Origin: Roseburia sp.
GTDB lineage: Bacteria > Bacillota > Clostridia > Lachnospirales > Lachnospiraceae
DNA length: 5,770 nt
Assembly (NCBI GenBank): GCA_017626625.1
Contig: JAGAIK010000389.1
Location: forward strand, 1 to 5,770
Direction: 5' to 3'
Shown: piece by piece, positions 1-5,770 of the stretch
Layout of the letters: the number at the start of each line of letters is the position of its first letter
How positions within the stretch are numbered: the stretch's first letter is position 1
The notes under the pieces: model-generated
What the model was told of the DNA's origin: nothing
The model's input: only the letters and a program-made list of their open reading frames with translations
Databases searched by the model: none
Program-made: the position numbers and the translations under genes

Positions 1-123
1 TATCAAATCAATACCGAAGTAAGCCCGGAGGTTTATGAGACGGTGCGGCATACAAAGCCCCCGGAGGAACACCGGATAGATTTAGGTTTTACCTGCGTTT
101 TGGTAGAAAAATATTTTGCCTAG
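1..123 (+). CDS. C-terminal 40 codons of an unrecognised protein (gene cut by left edge)
   Basis: Frame 1 is open from the first base to a TAG at 121-123. The tail ends in LVEKYFA and gives 40 residues of balanced, soluble-looking composition with no membrane segment. Only 15 bases separate its stop from the permease ATG, and the permease ribosome site lies in that gap, so this is very likely the preceding gene of the same operon. In such operons that place is often taken by the extracellular solute-binding protein, but this tail does not look like the usual end of that family, and I do not recognise it. The short length is the main reason for doubt; the operon-like spacing supports it being real. 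Confidence 0.7.
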   Translation, partial: YQINTEVSPEVYETVRHTKPPEEHRIDLGFTCVLVEKYFA

Positions 124-138
124 GAAGGAGGAACAGGC

Positions 139-942
139 ATGGGAAAATTATTTGATTTTGAACTGGTATTTACGTCCATACCGGAGCTTTTGCAAAAGCT
201 GCCGATTACGCTGGAGCTGGCGCTTTTGGCAATGGTACTCGGGCTTCTGCTGGGACTTTTGATGGCAGTGATCAAACAGAAAAAAATCCGGGTTCTGACA
301 CAGATTGTGAATTTTCTGATTTCCCTGATTCGGGGAACTCCGGTGATTGTACAGCTTTACATCGCTTTTTTCGGAATCCCCATGTTTTTTAAGTATCTGA
401 ACCAGCAGTTCGGAACCGATTTTGCCGTGGCGGAGATACCGGGCTTTGTGTATGCGGTGGTGGCGCTGGGGTTAAACCAGTCGGCATTCTGTGCAGAAAT
501 TATCCGTTCCGCCTTACAGTCTGTGGACGAGGGGCAGATTGAGGCGGCCCATGCCCTGGGAATGAGTTTTTTCCAGACCTTAAGGAGGGTAATCCTGCCG
601 GAGGCATTTGAGGTGGCGCTGCCGACCCTGGGAAATTCCCTGATTAGCATGATAAAGAGCACCTCCCTGGCATTTACCTGTGCGGTGGTGGAGATTACGG
701 CACAGGGGAAAATTATTGGCGGACGCTCTTACCGTTATTTTGAAGTGTACGTGTCGTTGGCAATTATTTACTGGGTGATTACCATTGTTATTGAACAGGG
801 CATCCGGCTTATCGAAAAGAAAATCAGGATTCCGGAGCAGGTGGAACTGGTAGTTGTGAGGACAGACAGCGGAGGCGGGGACAAAAGTGCAGGGGTGCTC
901 CGGCAGGCGAAAGCTGTAGCTGCCCGGAAGGAGGGAACATGA
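139..942 (+). CDS. Polar amino acid ABC transporter permease (HisM/GlnP family, cystine-type)
   Basis: This is the membrane subunit of an amino acid uptake ABC transporter, 267 residues long. Hydrophobic segments lie at about residues 22-45, 53-84, 100-118, 160-185 and 203-225, the pattern of the HisM/GlnQ-associated permeases. The family motif RGTP is at 65-68. The EAA loop that docks on the ATPase is at 135-154 (EAA, then G141, then ILP). The stretch around residues 190-212 (GGRSYRYFEVY, then YW) resembles cystine-type permeases such as TcyL/TcyM/TcyB; substrate is inferred from that resemblance only. An AGGAGG at 126-131 sits 7 bases before the ATG. The protein has a hydrophilic tail of about 33 residues after the last conserved part (from about 235) that is longer than usual and rich in G, K, R and A. 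It is followed directly by its ATPase gene. Such permeases work as dimers, either alone or with a second permease; no second permease is in view. Confidence 0.95.
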   Translation: MGKLFDFELVFTSIPELLQKLPITLELALLAMVLGLLLGLLMAVIKQKKIRVLTQIVNFLISLIRGTPVIVQLYIAFFGIPMFFKYLNQQFGTDFAVAEIPGFVYAVVALGLNQSAFCAEIIRSALQSVDEGQIEAAHALGMSFFQTLRRVILPEAFEVALPTLGNSLISMIKSTSLAFTCAVVEITAQGKIIGGRSYRYFEVYVSLAIIYWVITIVIEQGIRLIEKKIRIPEQVELVVVRTDSGGGDKSAGVLRQAKAVAARKEGT

Positions 943-943
943 G

Positions 944-1702
944 ATGGTAAAAATAGAGCATTTATCCAAAAAATACAATGACAATATTGTCTTAGAGGAC
1001 ATCAATCTTGAAATCCGCAAGGGAGATGTGGTGGGCATCATCGGTCCCTCCGGTACAGGAAAATCTACGCTGCTGCGCTGTGTCAACCGCCTGGAAACGC
1101 CGGAAAGCGGTGCGGTGTGGTTAGGGGAGAAAAAAATTGAAATCGCCCGCAAAAATGTGAAAGAACTGCGTTATCTGCGCCAGAATACGGGCATGGTATT
1201 CCAGAGGTTTCATTTATTTGAAAAGAAAACTGCGCTGGAAAATGTGATGGAAGGGCTTGTGGTGGTAAAGAAGCTGAAGAAAGAAGAGGCAAGGGAAATC
1301 GCCCAAAAGGAGTTAGAAAAGGTAGGCATGGCACCCTGGGCGAACCATTATCCGAAGCATTTATCCGGCGGACAGCAGCAGCGTGTGGCATTGGCGAGAG
1401 CTTTAGCCATGAAACCGGAGCTTCTGCTGCTCGACGAACCCACCTCCGCCCTTGACCCGGAACTGGTGGGAGAGGTGTTAGATGTGATAAAAAAGGTGGC
1501 GGAGGAGGGGTACACCATGCTGTTGGTTTCCCATGAGATGAACTTTGTCCGCCATGTGGCAAACCGGGTGATTTTTTTAGAGAAAGGGCATATCGTGGAG
1601 GACGGCACCCCGGCGGAGGTGTTTGAGCATCCGAAGAATGAACGGACCAGGGAGTTTTTCAGGAAAATGCACATGATGAATCAGCCGGAATATATTATTT
1701 AA
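944..1702 (+). CDS. Polar amino acid ABC transporter ATP-binding protein (HisP/GlnQ family)
   Basis: This is the cytoplasmic ATPase that powers the adjacent permease, 252 residues, a normal length for the family. All catalytic elements are intact: Walker A GPSGTGKST at 34-42, Q-loop Q87 (in FQRFHLF, where FQQFNLF is more usual), signature LSGGQQQR at 140-147, Walker B LLLLDEP at 160-166, D-loop SALD at 168-171, and switch histidine H197 in VSHEM. The order and sequence are those of class 3 (polar amino acid) importers. The ATG at 944 is one base past the permease stop, and AAGGAGGG at 928-935 lies 8 bases upstream, inside the permease gene, so the two are translationally close or coupled. An ATG at 939 runs into a stop after three codons and is not the start. 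No clear Rho-independent terminator follows the stop; the next structured DNA is the palindromic element 42 bases on. Confidence 0.97.
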   Translation: MVKIEHLSKKYNDNIVLEDINLEIRKGDVVGIIGPSGTGKSTLLRCVNRLETPESGAVWLGEKKIEIARKNVKELRYLRQNTGMVFQRFHLFEKKTALENVMEGLVVVKKLKKEEAREIAQKELEKVGMAPWANHYPKHLSGGQQQRVALARALAMKPELLLLDEPTSALDPELVGEVLDVIKKVAEEGYTMLLVSHEMNFVRHVANRVIFLEKGHIVEDGTPAEVFEHPKNERTREFFRKMHMMNQPEYII

Positions 1703-1843
1703 GAAGATTATGGGGAAAAAAGGGTGGTGGGATGGGTGGTGTGAGGCAGATTGCACAAAGCCGGCTCTGTTTTTGTTCCGATGTACAGAGATAAGATGTT
1801 CTAAGAAATCTGCTGCCGAAGGCTGTGGCGGAGGGACGTAAAC

Positions 1844-1877
1844 GGTACAAGGGCGCCTTCCATGGCGCCGTTGTACC
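1844..1877. repeat. Inner hairpin 1 of the palindromic element
   Basis: GGTACAA (1844-1850) pairs with TTGTACC (1871-1877). After one G/G mismatch, GGCGCC (1852-1857) pairs with GGCGCC (1864-1869), leaving the loop TTCCAT (1858-1863). That gives 13 base pairs in a 34-base hairpin, largely GC in the upper stem. There is no T-run after it, so it does not look like a terminator. Confidence 0.88.
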
Positions 1878-1878
1878 T

Positions 1879-1902
1879 CGCCCAGCCGTCCGTGGCTGGG
1901 CG
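1879..1902. repeat. Inner hairpin 2 of the palindromic element
   Basis: CGCCCAGCC (1879-1887) pairs perfectly with GGCTGGGCG (1894-1902) around the six-base loop GTCCGT. It follows hairpin 1 after a single base, so the two could stack side by side at a junction. Just outside, GTAAACG (1837-1843 region) can partly pair with CGTTAC (1901-1906), which would close the junction at the cost of the last two pairs of this hairpin. Confidence 0.88.
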
Positions 1903-2042
1903 TTACTGTGTATCGGGCAGATTTCTAAGAACATCTAATCTCTTCCCATAGTCACAAAAACAGAGCCGGCTTTGTGCAATCTGCCTATATCAGTTATCGA
2001 CAGTCCCCCTTTGTGCCCCCGATGTCGTCGTATTTGGTAGAA

Positions 2043-2135
2043 AGAGGTAAGGATTTAAAGAAAAGGCTAGAAAAGGAATGATGCAAGGGGACGATAGAGG
2101 TAAGGGTTTGAAGAAAAGGTTGTAAAATAAATGAT
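2043..2135. repeat. Two diverged 40-bp direct repeats, period 53 bp
   Basis: Copy 1 (2043-2082) and copy 2 (2096-2135) both start AGAGGTAAGG and end AATGAT, and agree at 33 of 40 positions with no gaps. They share the AAGAAAAGG core. A 13-base spacer (GCAAGGGGACGAT) separates them. The second copy ends 37 bases before the peptidase start codon. Possible readings are an old tandem duplication or a pair of regulator binding sites; the sequence does not decide between them. Confidence 0.75.
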
Positions 2136-2157
2136 ATGTGGATTGACCTTATAGAAA

Positions 2158-2164
2158 AAGGAGG
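2158..2164 (+). promoter_or_regulatory. Ribosome binding site fixing a GTG start
   Basis: AAGGAGG lies 8 bases before the GTG at 2173, the ideal distance. The next in-frame ATG is far inside the conserved N-terminal region (residue 29), so the GTG is the only start that keeps the whole peptidase fold. Confidence 0.85.
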
Positions 2165-2172
2165 AAGCGGCA

Positions 2173-3291
2173 GTGGGAGTGATACGGGTGGAGGACGTGA
2201 AACGGACGTTTGGAAATTTGGTGGGGATAGATTCGCCGTCTCTAAAGGAAAAGCAGATGGCGGAGTATATGAAAAGAATGTTTAGGCAGATTGGGATTGA
2301 GCTTTGGGAGGATGACAGCGGGAGGGTGACGAAGTCTAACGCTGGGAATTTGTATGGGTTTGTGAGAGGGAGCGGGGGAGAAGCTCCGGTGCTGTTGTCG
2401 GCTCATATGGATACGGTGATGCCTGGTTATGGGAAAAAGGCGGTTTTTGAGGAGGATGGGACGGTAAGGAGCGATGGAACGACGGTTCTGGGGGCGGATG
2501 ATTTGGCGGGGATTACGGCAATTTATCATGCAGTGAAGGCGGTCAGAGAGCGCGGGAGCGGTCACAGGGATTTTGAGCTTTTGTTTACTACGGGGGAGGA
2601 GCTTTACTGCAAGGGGGCGAAAGCTTTTGATTATGGAAAGTTGAAATCACGGAGGGCTTATGTGCTGGATTTGAGTGGAAGGATTGGGGAGGCGGCTTAT
2701 GCGGCGCCTACGATTCTTTCTTTTTCTGCGAAATTGACAGGCAGGGCGGCTCATGCGGGCTTTTGTCCGGAAAACGGGATTAATGCCCTGCGGGCGGCGG
2801 CGGAGGCGGTGACCCGGCTGCCTCAGGGGAGGATTGATGAAATTACCACGGCAAATATCGGCAGGATTTCCGGCGGGGAGGGGGTTAATATCGTAGCTTC
2901 TGCCTGTGTGGTGGAGGGGGAAATCCGCAGTTTGGAGCATAGAAAGGCGTTGGCGCTTTTGAAAAGGTACCGGGAAACTTTTGCCCGGACGGCAGGAGCC
3001 TTTGGGGCGGGGCTGGACTGGGAAGAAAATATAGATATTGAAGCATATGAAACGAGCCTGGAGAGCGATACGGTGTTGGAATACCGGAAAGCAGCGGAAA
3101 TGGCGGGGATAAAAGCGGGGTTTTCGAAAACCTTTGGAGGGAGTGACAACAATGTGTTTGCGCAGCACGGAATCGAGGGGCTTGTGGTGGCGCCTTCTAT
3201 GAACGAGGTGCACAGTTGCGGGGAATACGGAAATATTTTTGAGATGACTTCTGTGGCGGAGATTTTGGTGCATTTGCTGGAACAGGTGTAG
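2173..3291 (+). CDS. M20 family metallopeptidase, peptidase T-like
   Basis: This is a 372-residue cytoplasmic zinc exopeptidase of the M20 family, closest in pattern to the PepT-like group that trims small peptides. The expected two-metal site is complete: H78 and D80 in SAHMDT, bridging D109 in GADDLAG, general base E142 and metal ligand E143 in TTGEE, D166 in YVLD, and H347 in EVHSCGEYGN. The lid/dimerisation domain sits at about residues 180-290 and carries H194 in RAAHAG, as in other M20 enzymes. Substrate cannot be fixed from sequence; acyl-amino acid hydrolysis is a less likely alternative because the motifs around D166 and H347 favour the PepT-like branch. The gene is strikingly G-rich on its coding strand, with many GGG glycine and AGG arginine codons, unlike the flanking genes. 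It is separated from the transporter by the repeat region, so co-transcription is doubtful. No clear terminator follows it. Confidence 0.93.
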   Translation: MGVIRVEDVKRTFGNLVGIDSPSLKEKQMAEYMKRMFRQIGIELWEDDSGRVTKSNAGNLYGFVRGSGGEAPVLLSAHMDTVMPGYGKKAVFEEDGTVRSDGTTVLGADDLAGITAIYHAVKAVRERGSGHRDFELLFTTGEELYCKGAKAFDYGKLKSRRAYVLDLSGRIGEAAYAAPTILSFSAKLTGRAAHAGFCPENGINALRAAAEAVTRLPQGRIDEITTANIGRISGGEGVNIVASACVVEGEIRSLEHRKALALLKRYRETFARTAGAFGAGLDWEENIDIEAYETSLESDTVLEYRKAAEMAGIKAGFSKTFGGSDNNVFAQHGIEGLVVAPSMNEVHSCGEYGNIFEMTSVAEILVHLLEQV

Positions 3292-3465
3292 TGAAAGGTG
3301 AGAATACCGGGGAAAATATAGGAAAAAAGTAATGAAATAATTTGACAAAAATGGAATCCCTGGAATATACTAATAGCATTACAGTGCTTTTGTGGTAAAA
3401 AAGTAACAGAAAACAGGAGCGCAGTAAGGAAAAAGTATCGGAAAGATACAGGGAGGACGAAGTTT
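3292..3465 (+). promoter_or_regulatory. Intergenic region and leader of the DUF1266 lipoprotein gene
   Basis: This 174-base gap contains the promoter at 3342-3371 and then a leader of about 87 bases. Just before the ribosome site, GTATC (3435-3439) and GATAC (3445-3449) can form a small 5-bp hairpin with the loop GGAAA. GGGAGG (3451-3456) lies 9 bases before the ATG at 3466. No strong terminator for the upstream peptidase gene is seen; AGCATTACAGTGCT followed by TTTT near 3375-3391 has only a four-base stem and is too weak to call. Confidence 0.6.
3342..3371 (+). promoter_or_regulatory. Sigma-A-type promoter for the lipoprotein gene
   Basis: A perfect -35 TTGACA (3342-3347) is followed after 18 bases by TATACT (3366-3371), five of six matches to the -10 consensus. 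Transcription would begin near 3378. The position between two same-strand genes and the lack of any other good pair in the gap support it. Confidence 0.8.
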
Positions 3466-4710
3466 ATGCAAAAGAAAATCAAATGGATGAAAAAAGCAGC
3501 CCTTTGCGTTATGATGGCGCTGGCGGTTACAATCGTGCAGGGCTGCGGCGGAGCTAAGACAGAGGAAGAGCGTCTTGCAGATATGCAGGAGTTTACTTCT
3601 CCGGACGGCAGTGCGTCGATTTATCTGGACAAAAGCTGGGAAAACGAGGAGGGACAGTATGAAGGCTGGCTGTTTGCGGGCAGTCCGGACGGCAGGGAGG
3701 CTTTGTATTTGCTGCAGTTCCCGAAAAAGGGAGTAAACCGTATGGCAGAGGATATGGAGAATATGAAATCTCTGGTAGCGGAAACCTATGGCATTTCCGG
3801 GGAGACAGAGGCGGAGGCGCCGGAAATTCCGGGCATGGAAAATGTAAGCGCCCAGACCGTGACGATTCAGGTGGGCAGCACTGCCGCAGATTCCTATGTT
3901 GTTTACGGAGAGACGGATTATGCCTGGTATACAGTGATGTTTGTTGCTTACACCATGAATGACGATGTGATAGCCAATGCGAAGGCAAGCTGTTCTAAAT
4001 TTGCGGAGCAGGCGCCGGAGGAAGAGGATTCTACCACAGTGGAAATTACAGATACCGTCCGCTGGTTCAATGCCTCCTACGCGGTGCTGACAGAGATGAA
4101 CGGCTGGGATTACAACCGTTTTGCAGGGCTTGCGGCAAATGAAGAGACGAAGGAGTTAGAACAGCAGTCCCTAAGCGAATGGTGGGGTGTGACGGACCGG
4201 GCCTCCGCAGATGAGACTCTGGACTGGGCATTGAATGAGGGACACCGTGCCAGCTTTGCAGAGGAGATGGAGTATCTGGAACAGGGCGGCTTTTTTGAAC
4301 TGGATGATGAGGGAAAAACCGCTTTCTTAGAGGAAAACTTCACTTACGATTCGGACGAGGTGGCTTTCTATGCGTCATTTTATCCGAGCGCATATGAGGC
4401 TTATAAACAGAACGGTGCAAAAGCTATTGCAGGCTGGGATTACTGTCGTGCCATGAACCTGTTAAGTTTCTATTACCTTGCCGGGTACTATACCGAGACG
4501 GAAGCGTTAGATAAATCGTTGGAGATTGCACAGCAGATTCAGCCGGAATTTACCTCTTGGGACGAGATGGTGGAGAGCTATCTGCTGGGTTATGAATACT
4601 GGGGACAGGAAAGTTCGGACGAACGCCGTGCTGTTTATGAGGATTTAAAAGGCAGGGCGGACAACCCATATGCGGTGGACTATAATCTGACTCTTGAAAA
4701 AACGTGGTAA
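3466..4710 (+). CDS. Predicted lipoprotein with C-terminal DUF1266 domain
   Basis: This is a 414-residue secreted, lipid-anchored protein of unknown function. The N-terminus has a basic start (KKIK, KK), a hydrophobic core at about 11-24, and a lipobox VQGC with the lipidated cysteine at C27; glutamine at -2 is unusual but tolerated in some lipoproteins. Residues 28-185 form an acidic, probably beta-rich region (for example FTSPDGSASIYLDKSW at 43-58) that I do not recognise. An acidic linker (EEED, 185-188) follows. Residues about 195-400 match the DUF1266 pattern: WWGVTDR at 239-245, LDWALNEGHR at 252-261, AGWDYCRAMNLLSFYYLAGY at 322-341, and SWDEMVESYLLGYEYW at 364-379. DUF1266 has no established reaction. 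The gene has its own promoter and terminator, so it is a single-gene unit. The protein is very acidic and aromatic-rich outside the signal peptide. Confidence is high for the gene and lipoprotein nature, good for DUF1266. Confidence 0.92.
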   Translation: MQKKIKWMKKAALCVMMALAVTIVQGCGGAKTEEERLADMQEFTSPDGSASIYLDKSWENEEGQYEGWLFAGSPDGREALYLLQFPKKGVNRMAEDMENMKSLVAETYGISGETEAEAPEIPGMENVSAQTVTIQVGSTAADSYVVYGETDYAWYTVMFVAYTMNDDVIANAKASCSKFAEQAPEEEDSTTVEITDTVRWFNASYAVLTEMNGWDYNRFAGLAANEETKELEQQSLSEWWGVTDRASADETLDWALNEGHRASFAEEMEYLEQGGFFELDDEGKTAFLEENFTYDSDEVAFYASFYPSAYEAYKQNGAKAIAGWDYCRAMNLLSFYYLAGYYTETEALDKSLEIAQQIQPEFTSWDEMVESYLLGYEYWGQESSDERRAVYEDLKGRADNPYAVDYNLTLEKTW

Positions 4711-4735
4711 TTATATAAGGAAGAAATAACAAATA

Positions 4736-4789
4736 AGCCTGAGGCAGGAGATGAAAGATTGCTATCATATCCTGTGTCAGGCTTTTTTT
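4736..4789 (+). terminator. Rho-independent terminator of the lipoprotein gene
   Basis: AGCCTGA (4736-4742) pairs with TCAGGCT (4777-4783). After one mismatch the stem continues with GCAGGA against TCCTGT (4744-4749 with 4770-4775, including one G-U pair) and then ATGA with TCAT (4751-4754 with 4765-4768). A run of seven T (4783-4789) follows at once. It begins 25 bases after the stop codon and separates this unit from lepA. Confidence 0.92.
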
Positions 4790-4845
4790 CTGCCCTGCGG
4801 AACCCGGCATCAGGAAGCGGCAAACCCCGGTTTTCGAGGAAAAGA

Positions 4846-4875
4846 TTGACGCGCCTTATCACAATCCCTTATAAT
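4846..4875 (+). promoter_or_regulatory. lepA: Sigma-A-type promoter for lepA
   Basis: TTGACG (4846-4851), five of six matches to the -35 consensus, is separated by 18 bases from a perfect TATAAT (4870-4875). Transcription should start near 4882. It lies just past the terminator of the previous gene, so lepA begins its own transcription unit here. Confidence 0.87.
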
Positions 4876-4886
4876 ACAGGAAGTAA

Positions 4887-4919
4887 CCCCGGTTTCTGCT
4901 GTATTTTTATAAGCCGGGG
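4887..4919 (+). promoter_or_regulatory. Leader hairpin in front of the lepA ribosome site
   Basis: CCCCGGTTT (4887-4895) pairs with AAGCCGGGG (4911-4919) with one G-U wobble, leaving a 15-base AT-rich loop. It lies about five bases after the predicted transcript start and ends seven bases before the AGGAGG at 4926-4931. It has no T-run, so it is not a terminator. It could stabilise the mRNA 5' end or influence ribosome access; that role is inferred. Confidence 0.6.
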
Positions 4920-4938
4920 CAGGACAGGAGGAAACAAC

Positions 4939-5770
4939 ATGTCAATCGACCAGAGTAAAATTCGTAATTTTTGTATTATAGCCCATATCGACCACGGCAA
5001 ATCAACCCTTGCCGACCGTATCATAGAGCGCACCGGAACGCTGACCAGCAGGGAGATGCAGGCACAGGTGCTCGACAACATGGAGTTAGAGCGGGAGCGT
5101 GGAATCACCATCAAATCCCAGGCAGTCCGCATTATTTATAAGGCGAAGGACGGGGAGGAATATATTTTTAACCTTATCGACACGCCGGGACACGTGGATT
5201 TTAATTATGAGGTGTCCCGGAGCCTTGCCGCCTGTGACGGGGCAATCCTTGTGGTGGACGCCGCCCAGGGGGTGGAGGCGCAGACCTTAGCCAACGTTTA
5301 TCTGGCGTTAGACCATGACCTTGACGTCATGCCGGTCATCAATAAGATAGATTTACCCAGCGCCCAGCCGGAGGCAGTGATTCAGGAGATTGAGGACGTG
5401 ATTGGAATTGAGGCTTCCGATGCGCCAAAGATTTCCGCCAAGACAGGCTTAAATATTGAAGAGGTGTTAGAGCAGATTGTGGAGAAAATCCCGGCTCCCA
5501 CAGGAGATGCAGCGGCACCGTTAAAAGCACTGATATTTGATGCGCTTTACGATTCCTATAAGGGAGTTATCGTGTTCTGCCGTATCAAAGAAGGAACGGT
5601 GAAGGTGGGGGATTCGATTTTGATGATGGCGACCGGAGCAAAATCCGACGTGACGGAGGTGGGCTATTTTGGCGCCGGGCAGTTTATTCCCTGCGAGGAA
5701 TTATCGGCGGGCATGGTAGGGTATCTCTGTGCCAGCATTAAAAATGTCAGGGATACCCGTGTGGGTGATA
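4939..5770 (+). CDS. lepA: Elongation factor 4 (LepA GTPase), N-terminal part cut by right edge
   Basis: The frame is open from the ATG at 4939 to the window end, giving the first 277 of about 600 residues. LepA is a ribosome-bound translational GTPase that acts on stalled or mistranslocated ribosomes or in 30S assembly. The GTPase motifs are all intact: G1 AHIDHGKST at 15-23, G2 RGITIKS at 54-60, G3 DTPGH at 81-85, G4 NKID at 135-138, and G5 SAK at 166-168. The segment [15 protein letters not shown] (45-59) and the N-terminal [15 protein letters not shown] are typical of LepA and separate it from EF-G. Domain II begins near residue 185 ([22 protein letters not shown]). AGGAGG at 4926-4931 lies 7 bases upstream. 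Bacterial lepA is often in an operon with sporulation or heme genes, but what follows here is out of view. Confidence 0.98.
   Translation, partial: MSIDQSKIRNFCIIAHIDHGKSTLADRIIERTGTLTSREMQAQVLDNMELERERGITIKSQAVRIIYKAKDGEEYIFNLIDTPGHVDFNYEVSRSLAACDGAILVVDAAQGVEAQTLANVYLALDHDLDVMPVINKIDLPSAQPEAVIQEIEDVIGIEASDAPKISAKTGLNIEEVLEQIVEKIPAPTGDAAAPLKALIFDALYDSYKGVIVFCRIKEGTVKVGDSILMMATGAKSDVTEVGYFGAGQFIPCEELSAGMVGYLCASIKNVRDTRVGD

Larger units (their letters stand above)
1744..1986. repeat. 243-bp palindromic element with terminal inverted repeats and internal hairpins (MITE-like or structured RNA)
   Basis: The left arm 1744-1813 is the reverse complement of the right arm 1917-1986 at about 62 of 70 positions. 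The outer 33 bp (1744-1776 against 1954-1986) match perfectly and begin GGCAGATTGCAC. The mismatches are confined to the inner part, and two of the eight fall inside near-palindromic blocks such as TTCTAAGAA, which reads the same in both arms. The centre (1814-1916) carries two more hairpins, annotated separately. Pairing of all parts gives a long stem topped by two stem-loops. No transposase or other protein is encoded inside. I see no convincing target-site duplication at the edges (GGTGTG on the left, ATATCA on the right). The form suits a miniature inverted-repeat transposable element; a stable folded RNA or a dispersed repeat of another kind is also possible. Confidence 0.85.
1703..2172. 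other. 470-base intergenic region with palindromic element and direct repeats
   Basis: No credible gene lies between the ATPase stop and the peptidase start. The region contains, in order, a 41-base G-rich stretch, the 243-bp palindromic element, a pyrimidine-rich stretch at 2003-2020 (two CCCCC runs around TTTGTG), two 40-bp diverged direct repeats, and the ribosome site of the next gene. I see no convincing sigma-A promoter for the peptidase gene; the best pair (TTGAAG at 2108, TGATAT at 2132, 18 bases apart) is weak and lies inside and just past the second repeat. Confidence 0.85.

Noticed and set aside
580..1152. Long - strand open frames within the transporter genes (also 357-662, 1083-1562, 1348-1674)
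   Set aside because: They are antisense to genes with intact family motifs, lack ribosome sites, and their translations look like noise (runs of P, S and R).
1747..1776. Terminator of the ABC operon at the left arm (CCGG-centred palindrome followed by TTTTT)
   Set aside because: The local palindrome has no room for a loop, leaving only a few pairs. The arm pairs far better with 1954-1986. Some terminating effect of the whole element remains possible.
1695..1934. Open frame of 79 codons on the - strand over the palindromic element
   Set aside because: It lies across the inverted-repeat arm and both central hairpins, has no plausible ribosome site, and its composition is not protein-like; the palindrome explains the sequence.
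1998..2027. CGACA / TGTCG stem around the C-rich stretch
   Set aside because: Only five pairs around a 20-base loop, likely by chance.
2043..2135. CRISPR array
   Set aside because: There are only two copies, they differ at 7 of 40 positions, the spacer is 13 bases, and no cas genes are present.
2108..2137. Promoter for the peptidase gene (TTGAAG, 18 bases, TGATAT)
   Set aside because: Both hexamers are poor matches and they sit in a purine-rich repeat; not strong enough to list.
2647..3482. Long - strand open frames across the peptidase gene
   Set aside because: They arise from the extreme G-richness of the peptidase coding strand, which removes stops from the complement. The peptidase has all its metal ligands in the + frame.
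5099..5290. + strand open frame of 63 codons
   Set aside because: It is a shifted frame inside lepA, whose own frame carries all GTPase motifs.

Overview
The window looks like chromosomal DNA of a Gram-positive Clostridia-type bacterium, probably Lachnospiraceae-like. The grounds are strong AGGAGG-type ribosome sites ahead of every gene, sigma-A-type promoters, a lipoprotein signal peptide, moderate GC and the family resemblances of the proteins. The assignment is inference; no rRNA or other taxonomic marker is present. All supported genes read on the + strand.

Positions 1-1702 hold the end of a polar amino acid ABC transporter operon: the last 40 codons of an unrecognised gene, a HisM/GlnP-type permease, and its ATPase, all tightly spaced. 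The transporter most resembles the cystine/polar amino acid uptake group. No substrate-binding protein is visible, so it must lie further upstream or elsewhere.

Positions 1703-2172 are a 470-base non-coding gap with the most unusual structure in the window. A 243-bp near-perfect palindromic element (1744-1986) has roughly 70-bp arms, of which the outer 33 bp are a perfect inverted repeat, and its centre holds two further strong hairpins. It is followed by two diverged 40-bp direct repeats with a 53-bp period. The element looks like a miniature inverted-repeat mobile element or a branched structured RNA.

Positions 2173-3291 encode a peptidase T-like M20 metallopeptidase with a GTG start. A sigma-A promoter at 3342-3371 then drives a lipoprotein (3466-4710) that carries a C-terminal DUF1266 domain. 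That unit ends at a clear Rho-independent terminator (4736-4789).

A second strong promoter (4846-4875) and a short leader with a GC-rich hairpin precede lepA (elongation factor 4), which runs off the right edge. Functionally, the left half suggests amino acid or peptide acquisition (transporter and peptidase, joined only by proximity). The lipoprotein is an uncharacterised envelope protein, and lepA is a housekeeping translation gene with its own promoter.
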